Part shown: positions 8,905 to 20,477 of the stretch, in pieces
Position numbering within the stretch: position 1 is the stretch's first letter
Layout: each line of letters starts with the position of its first letter
Source: Candidatus Cryptobacteroides avistercoris
GTDB taxonomy: Bacteria; Bacteroidota; Bacteroidia; Bacteroidales; UBA932
NCBI GenBank assembly: GCA_017695095.1
Contig: JADILW010000054.1
Span: forward strand, 1-34,757
DNA: 34,757 bases
Direction of reading: 5' to 3'
Program-made: the position numbers and the translations under genes
Notes under the pieces: model-generated
Seen by the model: only the letters and a program-made list of their open reading frames with translations
Told to the model about the DNA's origin: nothing
Databases searched by the model: none

Positions 8905-11460
8905 ATGTGGAATCAAGATTTTATGGATAGTGAGGTAAAGAATCCTGAAGAGATTCAGGAAGAAGCGGTGGGAATAATCGAGCCTGTCGAGATCGACCAG
9001 GAGATGCGCACGGCCTACATCGACTATTCGATGTCGGTGATTGTCTCGCGTGCCCTCCCCGATGCGCGTGACGGCCTCAAGCCCGTGCAGCGCAGGGTTC
9101 TGTTCGGTATGGACGGACTCAATCTGGGCTACGGCGGACAGACCAAGAAATCCGCCCGTATCGTCGGCGAGGTGCTCGGTAAGTTTCACCCCCACGGCGA
9201 TTTAAGCGTCTACGACGCCATGGCGCGTCTGGCGCAGAACTGGAATCAGAGGTATCCCCTCATATACGGTCAGGGTAATTTCGGCTCCATGGACGGTGAC
9301 CCGGTAGCCGCGATGCGATACACCGAAGCCAAGTTCGAGAAGATCACGGCTGAGGTTCTCGCCGACATCGACAAGGACACGGTCGACATGACCCTGAATT
9401 TCGACGACACCCTCGAGGAGCCCACCGTGCTCCCCACCAAGGTGCCGCTTCTGCTGCTCAACGGTTCGTCCGGCATCGCCGTCGGAATGGCCACCAACAT
9501 GGCCCCGCACAATCTCGGCGAATGCTGCGACGCGATATGCGCTTTCATTGACAATCCCGACATCGACACTGAGGGTCTGATGCAGCACATCAAGGGCCCC
9601 GATTTCCCGACCGGAGGCATCATCATGGGCCGTCAGGGCATCGTGGACGCCTACAACACCGGCCGCGGCAGGGTCGTCCTGCGGGCCAAGACCGAAATCG
9701 AGGAGCTCGCGGGCGGCAGGGAGGCCATAGTCGTGACCGAGATCCCCTACATGGTCAACAAGTCCGAGATGCAGTCCCGCATAGGCGAGATGGTCCGCGA
9801 CAAGAAGATCGAGGGCATCTCCGACATCAGGGACCTCTCCAACCGCAACGGAATACGCATAGAGTTCCTGCTCAAGAAGGACGCCAACGCCAACGTGGTG
9901 CTCAACACCCTCTTCAAGTACACGGCCCTGCAGAGCAGTTTCTCAATCAATAACGTGGCGCTCGTGAACGGGCGGCCCAGGACGCTGACCCTCAAGGAGA
10001 TGATAGCCGTCTTCGTGGATTTCCGCCACGAGGTCGTCGTCCGCCGCACCAGGTTCGAGCTCAAGAAGGCCCAGGCCAGGGCCCACATCCTCGAAGGACT
10101 GCTCAAGGCCATCGACATAATCGACGAGATCATAGCGACGATACGCGCGTCGCGCACTCCCGACACGGCCAAGTCCGCCCTCATCGAGAAATACGGCTTC
10201 GACGCCGAGCAGGCGGCCGCCATCGTGGCCATGCGCCTCGGCCAGCTCACCGGACTCGAGAAGGAGAAGCTGCAGAACGAATACGACGAGCTCGAGAAGT
10301 TCATCGCCCGCTGCGAGCAGATTCTCGCGAGCGACGCCGAGCAGCTCGCCATCATCAAGCAGGAGTGCATGGAGCTCAAGGCCAGGTTCGGCGACCTCCG
10401 CCGCACTGAGATCACCCTCTCCGAGGAGGAGTTCAACCCCGAGGACTTCTATGCCGACGAGGACGTGGTGATCACGATATCCCATTTAGGCTACATCAAG
10501 CGCACCCCGCTCGCGGAGTTCCACACCCAGTCCCGCGGCGGCGTGGGCAAGAAGGCCAGCGCCACTCGCGACGAGGACTTCATCGAGCACATCTACGTGG
10601 CCAACATGCATTCGACCATGCTGTTCTTCACCGACAGGGGCATGTGCTACCGCCTGAAGGTCTACGAACTGCCTGAGGGCTCCCGCACCTCCAAGGGACG
10701 GGCTGTGCAGAATCTGCTGAGCATCGACCCCGACGACAGCATAAAGACCTATCTGAACGTGCGTTCGATCGAGAATCCCGAATACACCGAGAGCCATTTC
10801 GTGACCCTCGTCACCCGCAGGGGAACCGTCAAGAAGACCACGCTCACCGAGTATGCCAACAGGCGCAGCCGCAACAAGGGAATCATCGCGATCAACGTGC
10901 GCGAGGGCGACGAGCTGCTTGACGCGCTGCTGACCGACGGAAGCAGCGACATCATGATAGCCGCGAGAAACGGCCGCTGCTGCCGCTTCGCCGAGAGCGA
11001 GATCCGCGCAATGGGACGCAACTCTTCCGGCGTCAGAGGCATCTCCATAGGGGAGGACGACGAGGTCGTGGGAGCGATATGCTGCGGCCCCGAGTCCGAA
11101 AGCGCCGCCGACACCGTGCTGGTGGTCAGCGAGAACGGCTACGGCAAGCGTTCCGTCCCCGGCGACTACCGCAAGACCTCGCGAGGAGCGAAGGGCGTGA
11201 AGACCATCGACATCACCGCGAAGACCGGAAAGCTGCTCGCGATGAAGAACGTGACCGAGGAGAACGACCTCATGATCATAACCAAGTCCGGACTCACCAT
11301 CAGGATGCCGGTTTCGGAGATCAGGGTCGCCGGCCGCGCCACGCAGGGCGTCCGTCTGATCAACATCCGCGAAGGCGACTCCATAGCGGCGGTATCATCC
11401 GTGGCTAAGGAGGAGGCCGGAGAGGAGGGGTCCGCCGATGCCGTACAGGAACAGGAATGA
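8905..11460 (+). CDS. gyrA: DNA gyrase subunit A
   Basis: [59 protein letters not shown]; GyrA C-terminal repeats. Confidence 0.96.
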   Translation: MWNQDFMDSEVKNPEEIQEEAVGIIEPVEIDQEMRTAYIDYSMSVIVSRALPDARDGLKPVQRRVLFGMDGLNLGYGGQTKKSARIVGEVLGKFHPHGDLSVYDAMARLAQNWNQRYPLIYGQGNFGSMDGDPVAAMRYTEAKFEKITAEVLADIDKDTVDMTLNFDDTLEEPTVLPTKVPLLLLNGSSGIAVGMATNMAPHNLGECCDAICAFIDNPDIDTEGLMQHIKGPDFPTGGIIMGRQGIVDAYNTGRGRVVLRAKTEIEELAGGREAIVVTEIPYMVNKSEMQSRIGEMVRDKKIEGISDIRDLSNRNGIRIEFLLKKDANANVVLNTLFKYTALQSSFSINNVALVNGRPRTLTLKEMIAVFVDFRHEVVVRRTRFELKKAQARAHILEGLLKAIDIIDEIIATIRASRTPDTAKSALIEKYGFDAEQAAAIVAMRLGQLTGLEKEKLQNEYDELEKFIARCEQILASDAEQLAIIKQECMELKARFGDLRRTEITLSEEEFNPEDFYADEDVVITISHLGYIKRTPLAEFHTQSRGGVGKKASATRDEDFIEHIYVANMHSTMLFFTDRGMCYRLKVYELPEGSRTSKGRAVQNLLSIDPDDSIKTYLNVRSIENPEYTESHFVTLVTRRGTVKKTTLTEYANRRSRNKGIIAINVREGDELLDALLTDGSSDIMIAARNGRCCRFAESEIRAMGRNSSGVRGISIGEDDEVVGAICCGPESESAADTVLVVSENGYGKRSVPGDYRKTSRGAKGVKTIDITAKTGKLLAMKNVTEENDLMIITKSGLTIRMPVSEIRVAGRATQGVRLINIREGDSIAAVSSVAKEEAGEEGSADAVQEQE

Positions 11461-11484
11461 ATCATTAATTTGTATACCTAGATC

Positions 11485-12807
11485 ATGAAAAAGTTATTTT
11501 TAGTGTTGGCCATCGCTGCTTCATTGCAGGCATTCGATGCCCAGGCTCAGGTCAAGAGTCCTGCAGCCGCCTTGTCAGCCGTCCAGAAGGCTGAGGCCAC
11601 AACCCAAAATGCAAAGCAGGCAGCCAAAGCCGCTACCTGGGTCAAGTACGCTGACGCCCTCATGGACGCCTACGAAGCACCCAAGGGCAACTTCTGGCTG
11701 GGAATGTCACGTCAGGAGATCGACATGCTCGGAGGCGGTGAGAAGCCTTCAGCCGAGCAGGCCGTGGATGTGGCAGGCCGTCAGATGACCAAGCTCGTCT
11801 ACTCCAACAAGAACCTCTATCTCAACGAGAACGGACAGCTTGAGGTGATCGAGGTTTCCGCCCCTCTGGTTGACGACGTGCTCACCAAGGCTTTCGACGC
11901 CTACAAGAAGGCCGCCGAGCTTGACACCAAGGGCCAGAAGACCAAGGACATCAGCGAGGGTCTTGCAAAAGTCTCCACTGCATTCACCGACGAGGCCTAC
12001 AACGCCTACACTCTCGGAGACTACAGCGAGTCTTCAGTTCTCTTCGAGAACGCCGCTGTCTCCTCAGCCCAGGCACCTTACGCCCAGCTTGACACCAACG
12101 CCGTGTACAACGCCGGCTTCACCGCGATGAGCGCAGGCGAGAACGAGCGCGCCAAGCTCTTCTTCGAGCAGTGCCTCGGATACGGCTACTATGGAGCCGA
12201 GGGTGAGGTCTACTCAAGGCTCGCCGACATCGCCCAGCAGGCAGGTGACACCGCGGCCGGCAAGGAGTACCTCGAGGAGGGATTCACCAAGTTCCCCCAG
12301 AGCCAGACCATCCTCGTGGGCCTCATCAACTACTATATCACCAGCGGAGAGAACACCGACCGTCTGTTCGGTCTTCTCGACGAGGCCAAGAAGAACGAGC
12401 CCAACAACGCCTCCCTCTACTATGTCGAGGGCAACATCCATGAGCAGCTCGGCGACGGCGAGGCGGCTCTCGCTTCATACCGCAAGTGCGCCGAGATCGA
12501 CCCCAACTACGCCTACGGCTACATCGGAGAGGGCATCCACTACTATGAGCTCGCTGTCGACATCCAGAACAAGGCCGCCGAGGAACTCGACGACGCCAAG
12601 TATGCAGCTCTCATGGGTGAGTTCGAGACCACTCTGAAGGCCTGCCTTCCTCCTTTCGAGAAGGCGTTCGAGCTCAGCACCGACCCCGAGCTCAAGGCCA
12701 GCATCGCCGAGTATCTCAAGAACGCATGCTTCCGCTTCCGCACCGAGGGTCCTGAGTATCAGGAGATGTACGACAAGTACGCAAACTACAACCCCGCCGC
12801 TGAATAG
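11485..12807 (+). CDS. Secreted tetratricopeptide-repeat protein
   Basis: Signal peptide MKKLFLVLAIAASLQAFDAQA; TPR-like repeats (ASLYYVEGNIHEQLGDGEAALASYRKCAEIDPNYAYGYIGEG). Confidence 0.82.
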   Translation: MKKLFLVLAIAASLQAFDAQAQVKSPAAALSAVQKAEATTQNAKQAAKAATWVKYADALMDAYEAPKGNFWLGMSRQEIDMLGGGEKPSAEQAVDVAGRQMTKLVYSNKNLYLNENGQLEVIEVSAPLVDDVLTKAFDAYKKAAELDTKGQKTKDISEGLAKVSTAFTDEAYNAYTLGDYSESSVLFENAAVSSAQAPYAQLDTNAVYNAGFTAMSAGENERAKLFFEQCLGYGYYGAEGEVYSRLADIAQQAGDTAAGKEYLEEGFTKFPQSQTILVGLINYYITSGENTDRLFGLLDEAKKNEPNNASLYYVEGNIHEQLGDGEAALASYRKCAEIDPNYAYGYIGEGIHYYELAVDIQNKAAEELDDAKYAALMGEFETTLKACLPPFEKAFELSTDPELKASIAEYLKNACFRFRTEGPEYQEMYDKYANYNPAAE

Positions 12808-13886
12808 CGGATTCCGGTTTCGGCCGTGACCCTTTTCAGGGTCGCGACCATATTGTCGAAGTCAGAAGGAGTGAGCCAGTCGCCTCGTCGGCCGGCCCGC
12901 TCCTTCACCGTTATGACGCGGTAGCCCTCGTCGAGGGTGCCGGGCAGGCAGCACCAGGTGAAGACCAGTTCGGGTTCGGCAAGCCTCTTTTCGCCGGTGG
13001 CGAAGTCGTGGATGAAGTTCAGCCTGACCATCAGGCCGAGCCTGGTGTTCCTGGCGCTCATGTTTGAGACCAGGTTTCCGGTGGAGTAGATGACAGGCCG
13101 TCCGTCGATGCTGGTGGTGTCCTGCACCACGTGGGGATGGGAGCCCACCACCGCGTCGACCCCGCCGGCCACCAGCCATTCGGCCCACTCCTGCTGGCTG
13201 TCGTCGTGGAGCAGGCTGTATTCCGTGCCCCAGTGGGGCAGCGCCACGATGAAGTCCGCGCCGAGGGAGTCCGCGCGCGCGATGGCTTCGGCGATTTCGT
13301 CCCTGCGCATGTAGTTCACCGCCGGCCATCCCGGCCCCTTGCCGAGGTTGGTGCCGTAGGTGAAGTTGATCAGGGCTATGCGCACTCCCTTGCTGAAGAG
13401 CATCAGCGGGTTGGTCCGGGCGGCGTCCAGGCTGTCGGCCGCGCAGCCCGTGTACTCCGTGCCGAGGCTGTCGCGCAGCGCGGAATAGACTTCCAGGGTG
13501 CGGCCGAGCCCCGCGGCCCCGCGGTCGAGGATATGGTTGTTCGCGGTCAGGAACACGTCGGCCCCGCAGCCGGAGGCGAGGATGCTGGCTATGCTGTCGG
13601 GTGCCGAGAATGCGGGATAGCCGCTGTAGGGAGGTCCGCCGAGGCTGAATTCCATGTTGACCGCCGTGAAGTCCGCCGACCTCATGAGCTCCCCGACATC
13701 CCTGAAGAATCCGCTGAAGCCGTAGTCCAGCTGCCGGGCGTGAAGCATCACGTCGCCGCCTATGAGCACGCTCACGGTGTCCGTCTTCCCCAGGGGTGAG
13801 GCTTCGGGCACGGTGAGCCGTAGCTGTGCGGCGGAGGTCCACGCCGTCAGGAGCATCAGGATGGCTGGCAGTACGGCTTTTCGCAT
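12786..13886 (-). CDS. CapA-family (poly-gamma-glutamate biosynthesis-like) metallophosphatase
   Basis: LIGGDVMLHARQ, TANNHILDRG, LPHWGTEYS, GVDAVVGSHPHVVQDT. Confidence 0.9.
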   Translation of the reverse strand: MRKAVLPAILMLLTAWTSAAQLRLTVPEASPLGKTDTVSVLIGGDVMLHARQLDYGFSGFFRDVGELMRSADFTAVNMEFSLGGPPYSGYPAFSAPDSIASILASGCGADVFLTANNHILDRGAAGLGRTLEVYSALRDSLGTEYTGCAADSLDAARTNPLMLFSKGVRIALINFTYGTNLGKGPGWPAVNYMRRDEIAEAIARADSLGADFIVALPHWGTEYSLLHDDSQQEWAEWLVAGGVDAVVGSHPHVVQDTTSIDGRPVIYSTGNLVSNMSARNTRLGLMVRLNFIHDFATGEKRLAEPELVFTWCCLPGTLDEGYRVITVKERAGRRGDWLTPSDFDNMVATLKRVTAETGIRYSAAGL

Positions 13887-13942
13887 GTCTGCAAATATAG
13901 GAAGCTATTTGAATTTGCCTCAAAATGTTTGCAAACTTTTAT

Positions 13943-13950
13943 TAATTTTG
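13943..13950 (+). promoter_or_regulatory. Bacteroidetes -7 box (TAATTTTG)
   Basis: TAnnTTTG match shortly before the ATG at 13957. Confidence 0.5.
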
Positions 13951-13956
13951 CACCGA

Positions 13957-14469
13957 ATGAGGAAAATCCGCATCATATTCCTGCTTTGCCTGACGCTGCC
14001 TCTTCTCAGCGGCTGCGACCTCTTTCGCAAACTCGCCGGAAGGCCTACTTCCGAACAGATCGAGCAGAAGCGCGCCATGATAGAAAGGGAGCTGCAGGCG
14101 CATCAGGGCCGGCTGGATTCCCTCGACGCTGTCCAGCAGCAGCTTTCCGACTCTCTCGCCCTGCTTGATTCCATACGCCTTTCCGACGACGCGCTCGTGG
14201 AGGTCCGTCAGATAGCCGAGCAGTCCAGGAACACCCTGGAGTACCGCTACTATGTGATCGTGGGTGCGTTCGGCAACAGGGAGAACGCGGTCAGGTTCGC
14301 GGGTGAGATCGGAGAGAAAGGCTATTCCGCAGAACTCATCTCCTATGTCAACGGTTTCACGGCCGTGGGCATCTGCCCCTCCGACAGGCTTGCGGAGGTC
14401 TATGCCTCGCTGCGTGAGGTCAGGGACGGCGGAATCTGCCCCGATGCCTGGATACTAGACAATCAGTAG
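13957..14469 (+). CDS. SPOR-domain lipoprotein
   Basis: Lipobox LPLLSGC; C-terminal RYYVIVGAFGNRENAVRFAGEIGEKGYSAELI is SPOR-like; ATG chosen after the -7 box. Confidence 0.85.
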   Translation: MRKIRIIFLLCLTLPLLSGCDLFRKLAGRPTSEQIEQKRAMIERELQAHQGRLDSLDAVQQQLSDSLALLDSIRLSDDALVEVRQIAEQSRNTLEYRYYVIVGAFGNRENAVRFAGEIGEKGYSAELISYVNGFTAVGICPSDRLAEVYASLREVRDGGICPDAWILDNQ

Positions 14470-14472
14470 TGT

Positions 14473-15795
14473 ATGATAAAGTCAGCAGTCTTTTTCCTGT
14501 CGTTGCTCGTAGGGGTGACAGCTTCCGCACAGTTCCGTGACGGCGGCTGGCAGGACCTCAACGACAGCGAGGTCGTGAAAGCGATGAAGGAGCAGGTGGG
14601 CTATCTGTCCTCCGCCGCGCTCGAGGGCCGCAAGGCCGGCTCGGAAGGGGAGAGGGCCGCAGCGGAATATGTCTCCGAAGTCCTGTTGTCCTACGGCGTG
14701 GACGTGATCAGCGGCGACGGCGGGGAGGTCTTCGGAATCCGGCAGGAGAACGGCGACACTCTGGAGTCCCGCAACGTCATAGGCTTCATCCCCGGCTACG
14801 ACCCCGAGATGCGCGACAAATACATAGTCATAGGGGCGAGGCTCGACAATCTCGGCACCTCGACCGTGACCGTCGACGGGGAGAGCCGGCAGAAGATATT
14901 CTACGGAGCCAACGGCAACGCGTCCGGGCTGACCCTGCTGATGCAGCTCGCCAGGAAGCTGAGCACCAACAGCGTGCTGCTAAAGCGTTCGGTGCTGCTG
15001 GTGGCCTTCGGCTCCTCCGTGGACCTGTGCGCCGGGTCGTGGTATTTCCTCAACCGCTCCTTCCCCGACGTGGAGAACATCGACGCCATGGTCAATCTCG
15101 ACATGCTCGGCACGCCTTCGAACGGCTTCTACGCCTACACCGCCTCCAATGTCGACCTCAACAGTCTCATCACCGGCCTGTCGGGCTCTCTCCAGCCCGT
15201 GCAGCCGCGGATTGTGGCCGTGGAGCCCGTGAACTCCGACCACAGGATGTTCTACGACAAGGAGATACCTTCAGTGTTCTTCACCACCGGGATGTATCCC
15301 GGCTACAATACCGACAAGGACACCGCCTGGACCCTCGAGTATGAGGGGATGGAGCGGGTGCTCGAATATATCTACAATTTCACGCTGGAGCTCGTGAACG
15401 GAGCCGCCCCCGATTTCAGGGAGGCCGACGAGAGCGGGCGCAGGTTCCGCGACAGCGCCGACATAGTGCCCTACAGCGAGTGCGACGTGAAGCCGGCCTT
15501 CCTGGGCTCGAGCGACCCTTCCGCATTCCTCACCAAGTGGGTCTACGTGTATCTGAGGTACCCCGAAGAGGCAGTGGAGAACGGCATACAGGGCCGTGTG
15601 CTCGTGAATTTCGTGCTCGACGAGAAGGGCAAGGTGCATGATGTGAGGGTGGTGAGGGGAGTGAACGAGCTGCTCGACGCCGAAGCGGTGAGGGTGGTGA
15701 GCGCCTCTCCGAACTGGAGGCCCGCCAGGGTGCGCGGCGAGAAGGTCAAGTGCGAGATATCCATGTACATAGAATTCAAACTGGAAAAGAGATAA
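14473..15795 (+). CDS. M28-peptidase-like domain fused to TonB C-terminal domain (catalytic residues apparently lost)
   Basis: Signal peptide; M28-like segments [41 protein letters not shown]-terminal TonB_C segment [56 protein letters not shown]. Confidence 0.82.
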   Translation: MIKSAVFFLSLLVGVTASAQFRDGGWQDLNDSEVVKAMKEQVGYLSSAALEGRKAGSEGERAAAEYVSEVLLSYGVDVISGDGGEVFGIRQENGDTLESRNVIGFIPGYDPEMRDKYIVIGARLDNLGTSTVTVDGESRQKIFYGANGNASGLTLLMQLARKLSTNSVLLKRSVLLVAFGSSVDLCAGSWYFLNRSFPDVENIDAMVNLDMLGTPSNGFYAYTASNVDLNSLITGLSGSLQPVQPRIVAVEPVNSDHRMFYDKEIPSVFFTTGMYPGYNTDKDTAWTLEYEGMERVLEYIYNFTLELVNGAAPDFREADESGRRFRDSADIVPYSECDVKPAFLGSSDPSAFLTKWVYVYLRYPEEAVENGIQGRVLVNFVLDEKGKVHDVRVVRGVNELLDAEAVRVVSASPNWRPARVRGEKVKCEISMYIEFKLEKR

Positions 15796-15796
15796 G

Positions 15797-18532
15797 ATGG
15801 ATTACGATTTCAAGGCAATCGAAAGCAAGTGGCAGGCCCGCTGGGCGGCCGACAGGGAGTTCAAGGCGGAGGTCGACCCCTCCCGCCCGAAATACTATGT
15901 CCTCGACATGTTCCCGTACCCTTCAGGCGCGGGGCTGCACGTCGGTCATCCTCTCGGCTACATCGCCAGCGACATCTTCGCCCGATACAAGAGGCTCAAG
16001 GGCTTCAACGTGCTGCACCCCATGGGATACGACGCCTTCGGCCTTCCTGCCGAGCAGTATGCCATCCAGACCGGCCAGCACCCCGAAGTCACCACCACCC
16101 GCAATATCGAGCGCTACCGCGGCCAGCTCGACCGCATAGGCTTCTCCTACGACTGGGACAGGGAGGTGCGCACCTGCGATCCGTCTTTCTACAAATGGAC
16201 GCAGTGGGCCTTCCTCAAGATGTTCGACAGCTGGTATGACCCCGACCTGAACAAGGCCAGACCCATTTCGGAACTGGTTGAGAAGATCGCTTCCGAGGGC
16301 TACGGCGACGTGACCCCGGAGCAGTGGGCCGCCGCATCCGAAAAGGAGAAGTCGGACATCCTGATGGGCTACCGCATAGCATATCAGGGTGAGACCAGCG
16401 TGAACTGGTGCGAGGGCCTGGGCACCGTGCTCGCCAACGACGAGGTCAAGGACGGCCTGAGCGTGCGCGGCGGCTACCCCGTGGAGCAGAAGAAGATGAC
16501 CCAGTGGCAGCTCAGGGTCTCCGCCTACGCCGAGAGGCTGCTCGACTCCCTCGACTCCCTCGACTGGAGCGACTCTCTCAAGGAGATGCAGCGCAACTGG
16601 ATAGGCCGCTCCGAGGGAACGGAGATGATTTTCGACACGGTCTGCGACGGCAGGCACCTGCCCGTCACTATATTCACCACCAGGGCCGACACGGTCTTCG
16701 GCGTCACCTTCATGGTGCTCGCCCCCGAGAGCGAGCTGGTTTCCCAGCTGACCTCCGAGGACAGGCGCGAAGAGGTGGAGCAGTATGTCAGGGCCGCGGC
16801 TAAGAAGACCGAGCGCGAGAGGATTTCCGAGACGAAGAGCGTGACCGGAGTCTTCACCGGCGCCTACGGCATCAACCCCCTGAACGGGAAGAAGGTGCCC
16901 GTCTGGGTTTCCGAATACGTGCTCGCAGGCTACGGCACCGGCGCCATCATGGCGGTTCCCGCCCATGACAGCAGGGACTACGCCTTTGCAAAGAAGTTCG
17001 GTCTGCCCATAATCCCGCTTATAGAAGGCTGCGACGTGTCGGAGCAGAGCTTCGACGCCAAGGACGGCATAATGTGCAATTCCGGCTTCCTCGACGGCAT
17101 GACCGTAAAAGAGGCTATAGAGGCCGCCAAGGATTATGTCGAGGCCCACGGACTGGGCCGCCGCAAGGTGAACTACCGCCTCCGCGACGCCATCTTCTCC
17201 CGCCAGCGCTACTGGGGAGAGCCTTTCCCGATATACTACAAGGACGGCATCCCGACTCCGCTTCCGGAGTCTGAACTGCCCCTGAGGCTGCCGGAAATCG
17301 ATTCCTACAAGCCTTCTCCCGACGGCGAACCCCCTCTTGCGCGCGCAAAGGACTGGACATACAAGGGCTATCCGCTCGAGAAGAACACCATGCCGGGCTT
17401 CGCAGGCTCAAGCGCCTATTATCTCCGCTATATGGACCCCCACAACGACGAAGCCCTCGTGGGCGAGGAGGCCGACAGGTACTGGCGCTGCGTGGATCTC
17501 TATGTGGGAGGGACCGAGCACGCGACCGGGCACCTGATATATTCGAGGTTCTGGAACAAGTTCCTCTATGACCTCGGCTATGTCTGCGAGGACGAGCCTT
17601 TCCGCAAGCTCGTGAACCAGGGCATGATACAGGGCCGCTCCAGCTTCGTCTACAGGATAGTGGGCACCAACACCTTCGTGTCCGCCGGCCTGAGGGACGG
17701 CTACGAGACCACCGAAATCCACGTGGACATCAGCCTCGTGCGCAACGACAGGCTCGACATCGAGGCGTTCAGGAAATGGCGCCCGGAGTATGCCGACGCC
17801 GAGTTCGTGCTCGAGAATGGAGAATATGTCTGCGGATGGGCTGTGGAGAAGATGAGCAAGTCGATGTACAACGTGGTCAACCCCGACGACATCTGCGAGA
17901 CCTACGGCGCCGACACCCTCAGGCTATATGAGATGTTCCTCGGCCCCGTGGAGCAGAGCAAGCCCTGGGACACCAAGGGCATCGACGGAGTGAACCGCTT
18001 CCTGAAGAAGTTCTGGAGGCTGTTCCACGACAGGGACAACTGGCTGGTGACCGACGAGAAGGCGACGGCGGCCGAACTCAAGATCCTGCACAAATTGATA
18101 GGCAAGGAGCAGGAGGATATCGAGAACTTCTCGTTCAACACGACAGTGAGCGCGTTCATGATAGCCGTCAACGAGCTCGGAGCTCTGAAATGCAGCAAGC
18201 GGGAGATACTGGAGCCCATGGTGGTGCTGCTTTCGCCCTTCGCCCCGCATATCGCGGAGGAGCTTTGGCATCAGCTCGGCCATGACGACAGCGTGACCTA
18301 TGCCAGCTTCCCCGAATACCGGCCGGCTCTCGCCGCCGACGACAGCGTGACCTATCCCGTTCAGTTCAACGGCAAGATGCGTTTCACGGTCGAGCTTCCC
18401 AGGAGCGCCGCCCCCGCCGAGGTCGAGGCCGCGGTGCGCGGGATGGAGCAGACCGCCCGCTGGACCGAGGGCAAGTCCATAGTCAAGATCATAGTGGTGC
18501 CCGGCAGAATTATCAACATAGTTGTCAAATGA
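15797..18532 (+). CDS. leuS: Leucyl-tRNA synthetase
   Basis: [61 protein letters not shown]. Confidence 0.97.
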   Translation: MDYDFKAIESKWQARWAADREFKAEVDPSRPKYYVLDMFPYPSGAGLHVGHPLGYIASDIFARYKRLKGFNVLHPMGYDAFGLPAEQYAIQTGQHPEVTTTRNIERYRGQLDRIGFSYDWDREVRTCDPSFYKWTQWAFLKMFDSWYDPDLNKARPISELVEKIASEGYGDVTPEQWAAASEKEKSDILMGYRIAYQGETSVNWCEGLGTVLANDEVKDGLSVRGGYPVEQKKMTQWQLRVSAYAERLLDSLDSLDWSDSLKEMQRNWIGRSEGTEMIFDTVCDGRHLPVTIFTTRADTVFGVTFMVLAPESELVSQLTSEDRREEVEQYVRAAAKKTERERISETKSVTGVFTGAYGINPLNGKKVPVWVSEYVLAGYGTGAIMAVPAHDSRDYAFAKKFGLPIIPLIEGCDVSEQSFDAKDGIMCNSGFLDGMTVKEAIEAAKDYVEAHGLGRRKVNYRLRDAIFSRQRYWGEPFPIYYKDGIPTPLPESELPLRLPEIDSYKPSPDGEPPLARAKDWTYKGYPLEKNTMPGFAGSSAYYLRYMDPHNDEALVGEEADRYWRCVDLYVGGTEHATGHLIYSRFWNKFLYDLGYVCEDEPFRKLVNQGMIQGRSSFVYRIVGTNTFVSAGLRDGYETTEIHVDISLVRNDRLDIEAFRKWRPEYADAEFVLENGEYVCGWAVEKMSKSMYNVVNPDDICETYGADTLRLYEMFLGPVEQSKPWDTKGIDGVNRFLKKFWRLFHDRDNWLVTDEKATAAELKILHKLIGKEQEDIENFSFNTTVSAFMIAVNELGALKCSKREILEPMVVLLSPFAPHIAEELWHQLGHDDSVTYASFPEYRPALAADDSVTYPVQFNGKMRFTVELPRSAAPAEVEAAVRGMEQTARWTEGKSIVKIIVVPGRIINIVVK

Positions 18533-19464
18533 TGAAAGGAAAAGTACTGACGATAGTCAAGGAGTATCTGATTCTGACCATAGCGTCGTTCATTTTCGCC
18601 GCGGCCTGGGAGTGCTTCATGATTCCCAACGGGATGTCGGCCGGCGGAATGATGGGTCTCTGCACCATCATCCAGTATGCCACTGCCGACCTGATCCCCG
18701 CCCAGGTGTCGTACATCGCCATCAACGCAGTGCTGATGGTGGTGGCCGTGCTGGCGATGGGCATAGGCTTCGGCTTCAAGACCATATACTGCATAGTGGT
18801 GTCGACGCTCGCGATGGGGCTGATCAGCGGGATAGAAGTCCTGCACTCGGTGCCCGGAGAGTTCTTCTACATCGAGGAGAGGGTGCTGGTGCCCATATTC
18901 GCGGGAGTGCTCGAGGCTCTGGGCATAGGTCTGATACTCCGCTACGGAGGCAGCACGGGAGGCAGCGACATAGTCGCGCTGATGGTCAACAAGTACTGGC
19001 CCGTGTCGCTCAGCACCACCTTTCTGATCATGGACCTGTTCATCTGCTCCGCGCTCCTGCTGCTGCCCGGCAAGACCTTCTCCGACATGTGCTACGGTCT
19101 GGAGATGGTGGTGGTCTTCTCCTTCATGGTGGACACGGTGGTCGGAGGAAAGAAGTCATCCTACCAGCTGTTCGTCTTCTCCGACAAGTACAAGGAGATC
19201 GCCGACCATATCATCTATAATATGGAGAGGGGAGTGACCGTGCTCCAGGCGCAGGGCTGGTACACCAAGAAGGCCAAGGAGGTGCTGATGATACTCATCA
19301 GCCAGAAGGAGCTGCCTTCTCTCAACAAGGTCATCAGGGAGATCGACCCCCGTGCCTTCATGTCCATCTCCACCACGAACAACGTCTACGGCGAGGGTTT
19401 CGAGGAGATGAAGACAGGAGTCAAACTGACAAAGAAAAAACACGACGATAAAGATGAGCACTAA
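18529..19464 (+). CDS. YitT family membrane protein (DUF161/DUF2179), copy 1
   Basis: [19 protein letters not shown]-terminal [33 protein letters not shown] type domain. Confidence 0.88.
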   Translation: MMKGKVLTIVKEYLILTIASFIFAAAWECFMIPNGMSAGGMMGLCTIIQYATADLIPAQVSYIAINAVLMVVAVLAMGIGFGFKTIYCIVVSTLAMGLISGIEVLHSVPGEFFYIEERVLVPIFAGVLEALGIGLILRYGGSTGGSDIVALMVNKYWPVSLSTTFLIMDLFICSALLLLPGKTFSDMCYGLEMVVVFSFMVDTVVGGKKSSYQLFVFSDKYKEIADHIIYNMERGVTVLQAQGWYTKKAKEVLMILISQKELPSLNKVIREIDPRAFMSISTTNNVYGEGFEEMKTGVKLTKKKHDDKDEH

Positions 19465-20392
19465 AGAATTTCTGGTCCATTTCAAGGAGTACCTTCTGAT
19501 AACCCTCGGTCTTCTGGGTTATGTGACGGGATGGATACTGTTCCTGCTGCCGAACAACCTGATCGGAGGCGGCGTGGCTGGTATATCCTCAATCATCCAG
19601 TACGCCACCGGAATCCCTCTGGGATATCCCTATTTCATAATCAACATCGCCCTGCTCGTGACCGCGTTCTTCGTGCTCGGCAAGGGCTTCGGAGGCAAGA
19701 CGATCTATGCGATAGTCCTGACCGCCCTCGGCCTTAACCTCGGCCAGGGCATAGTCCCCTACGACATAATCGAGAGCCTCGCCCTCAAGAACGGCAAGCT
19801 GCTCTGCACGATCATGGGAGGCATACTCTCCGGAGTCGGGATAGGCGTGTCGATATCTCAGGGAGGCAGCACCGGCGGCACCGACATAGTCGCGCTGATA
19901 GTCAACAAGTACCGCAACGTGTCGCCCGGACGCATGATACTCCTGATCGACGTGGTGATCATGCTGTCGTCGCTCCTCGTGCCTTCCTACATGGCCGACG
20001 GCACTCTGATGCCCTGGGCCGACAAGATCACGACCGTGGTCTACGGCTTCATCCTCGTGACGGTGAGCAGCACCGTGGTCGACCTCTATCTCTCCGGTTC
20101 GCGCCAGTCTGTCCAGGTCTTCGTGTTCTCCCAGAAGTATGCGGAGATAGCCGACGCCATCACCAACGACTTCCACCGCGGAGTGACCGTGCTCGACGGA
20201 AAGGGCTGGTACACCAAGCACAGCATGCAGGTCCTGATGATCATCACCCGCAAGACCGATCTCGGCGTGCTGCTGAAATACATCAATTCCGTGGATTCGT
20301 CGGCCTTCATTTCCGTGGCTTCCGTGACTGGCGTGTACGGCAAGGGTTTCGACATGATAAAAAACGGAAAAAAGAAGAAAATTAATAGTTAA
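19454..20392 (+). CDS. YitT family membrane protein (DUF161/DUF2179), copy 2
   Basis: QGGSTGGTDIVALIVNKY, DFHRGVTVLDGKGWYTKHSMQVLMIITRK; overlaps the end of copy 1. Confidence 0.88.
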   Translation: MSTKEFLVHFKEYLLITLGLLGYVTGWILFLLPNNLIGGGVAGISSIIQYATGIPLGYPYFIINIALLVTAFFVLGKGFGGKTIYAIVLTALGLNLGQGIVPYDIIESLALKNGKLLCTIMGGILSGVGIGVSISQGGSTGGTDIVALIVNKYRNVSPGRMILLIDVVIMLSSLLVPSYMADGTLMPWADKITTVVYGFILVTVSSTVVDLYLSGSRQSVQVFVFSQKYAEIADAITNDFHRGVTVLDGKGWYTKHSMQVLMIITRKTDLGVLLKYINSVDSSAFISVASVTGVYGKGFDMIKNGKKKKINS

Positions 20393-20416
20393 AAACAGCA
20401 AAATGTGGCCAATGCA

Positions 20417-20446
20417 GCCGCCTGCGCTTCCGTGCAGGCGGCTTTT
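20417..20446 (+). terminator. Intrinsic terminator after the yitT pair
   Basis: GCCGCCTGC-GCTTCCGT-GCAGGCGGC followed by TTTT. Confidence 0.8.
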
Positions 20447-20477
20447 CATTCTATCTTTGCCGAAAAACTTGTTTTCG

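Noticed and set aside
15923-17149. 408-aa minus-strand ORF inside leuS
   Set aside because: Shadow ORF of the leuS coding frame.
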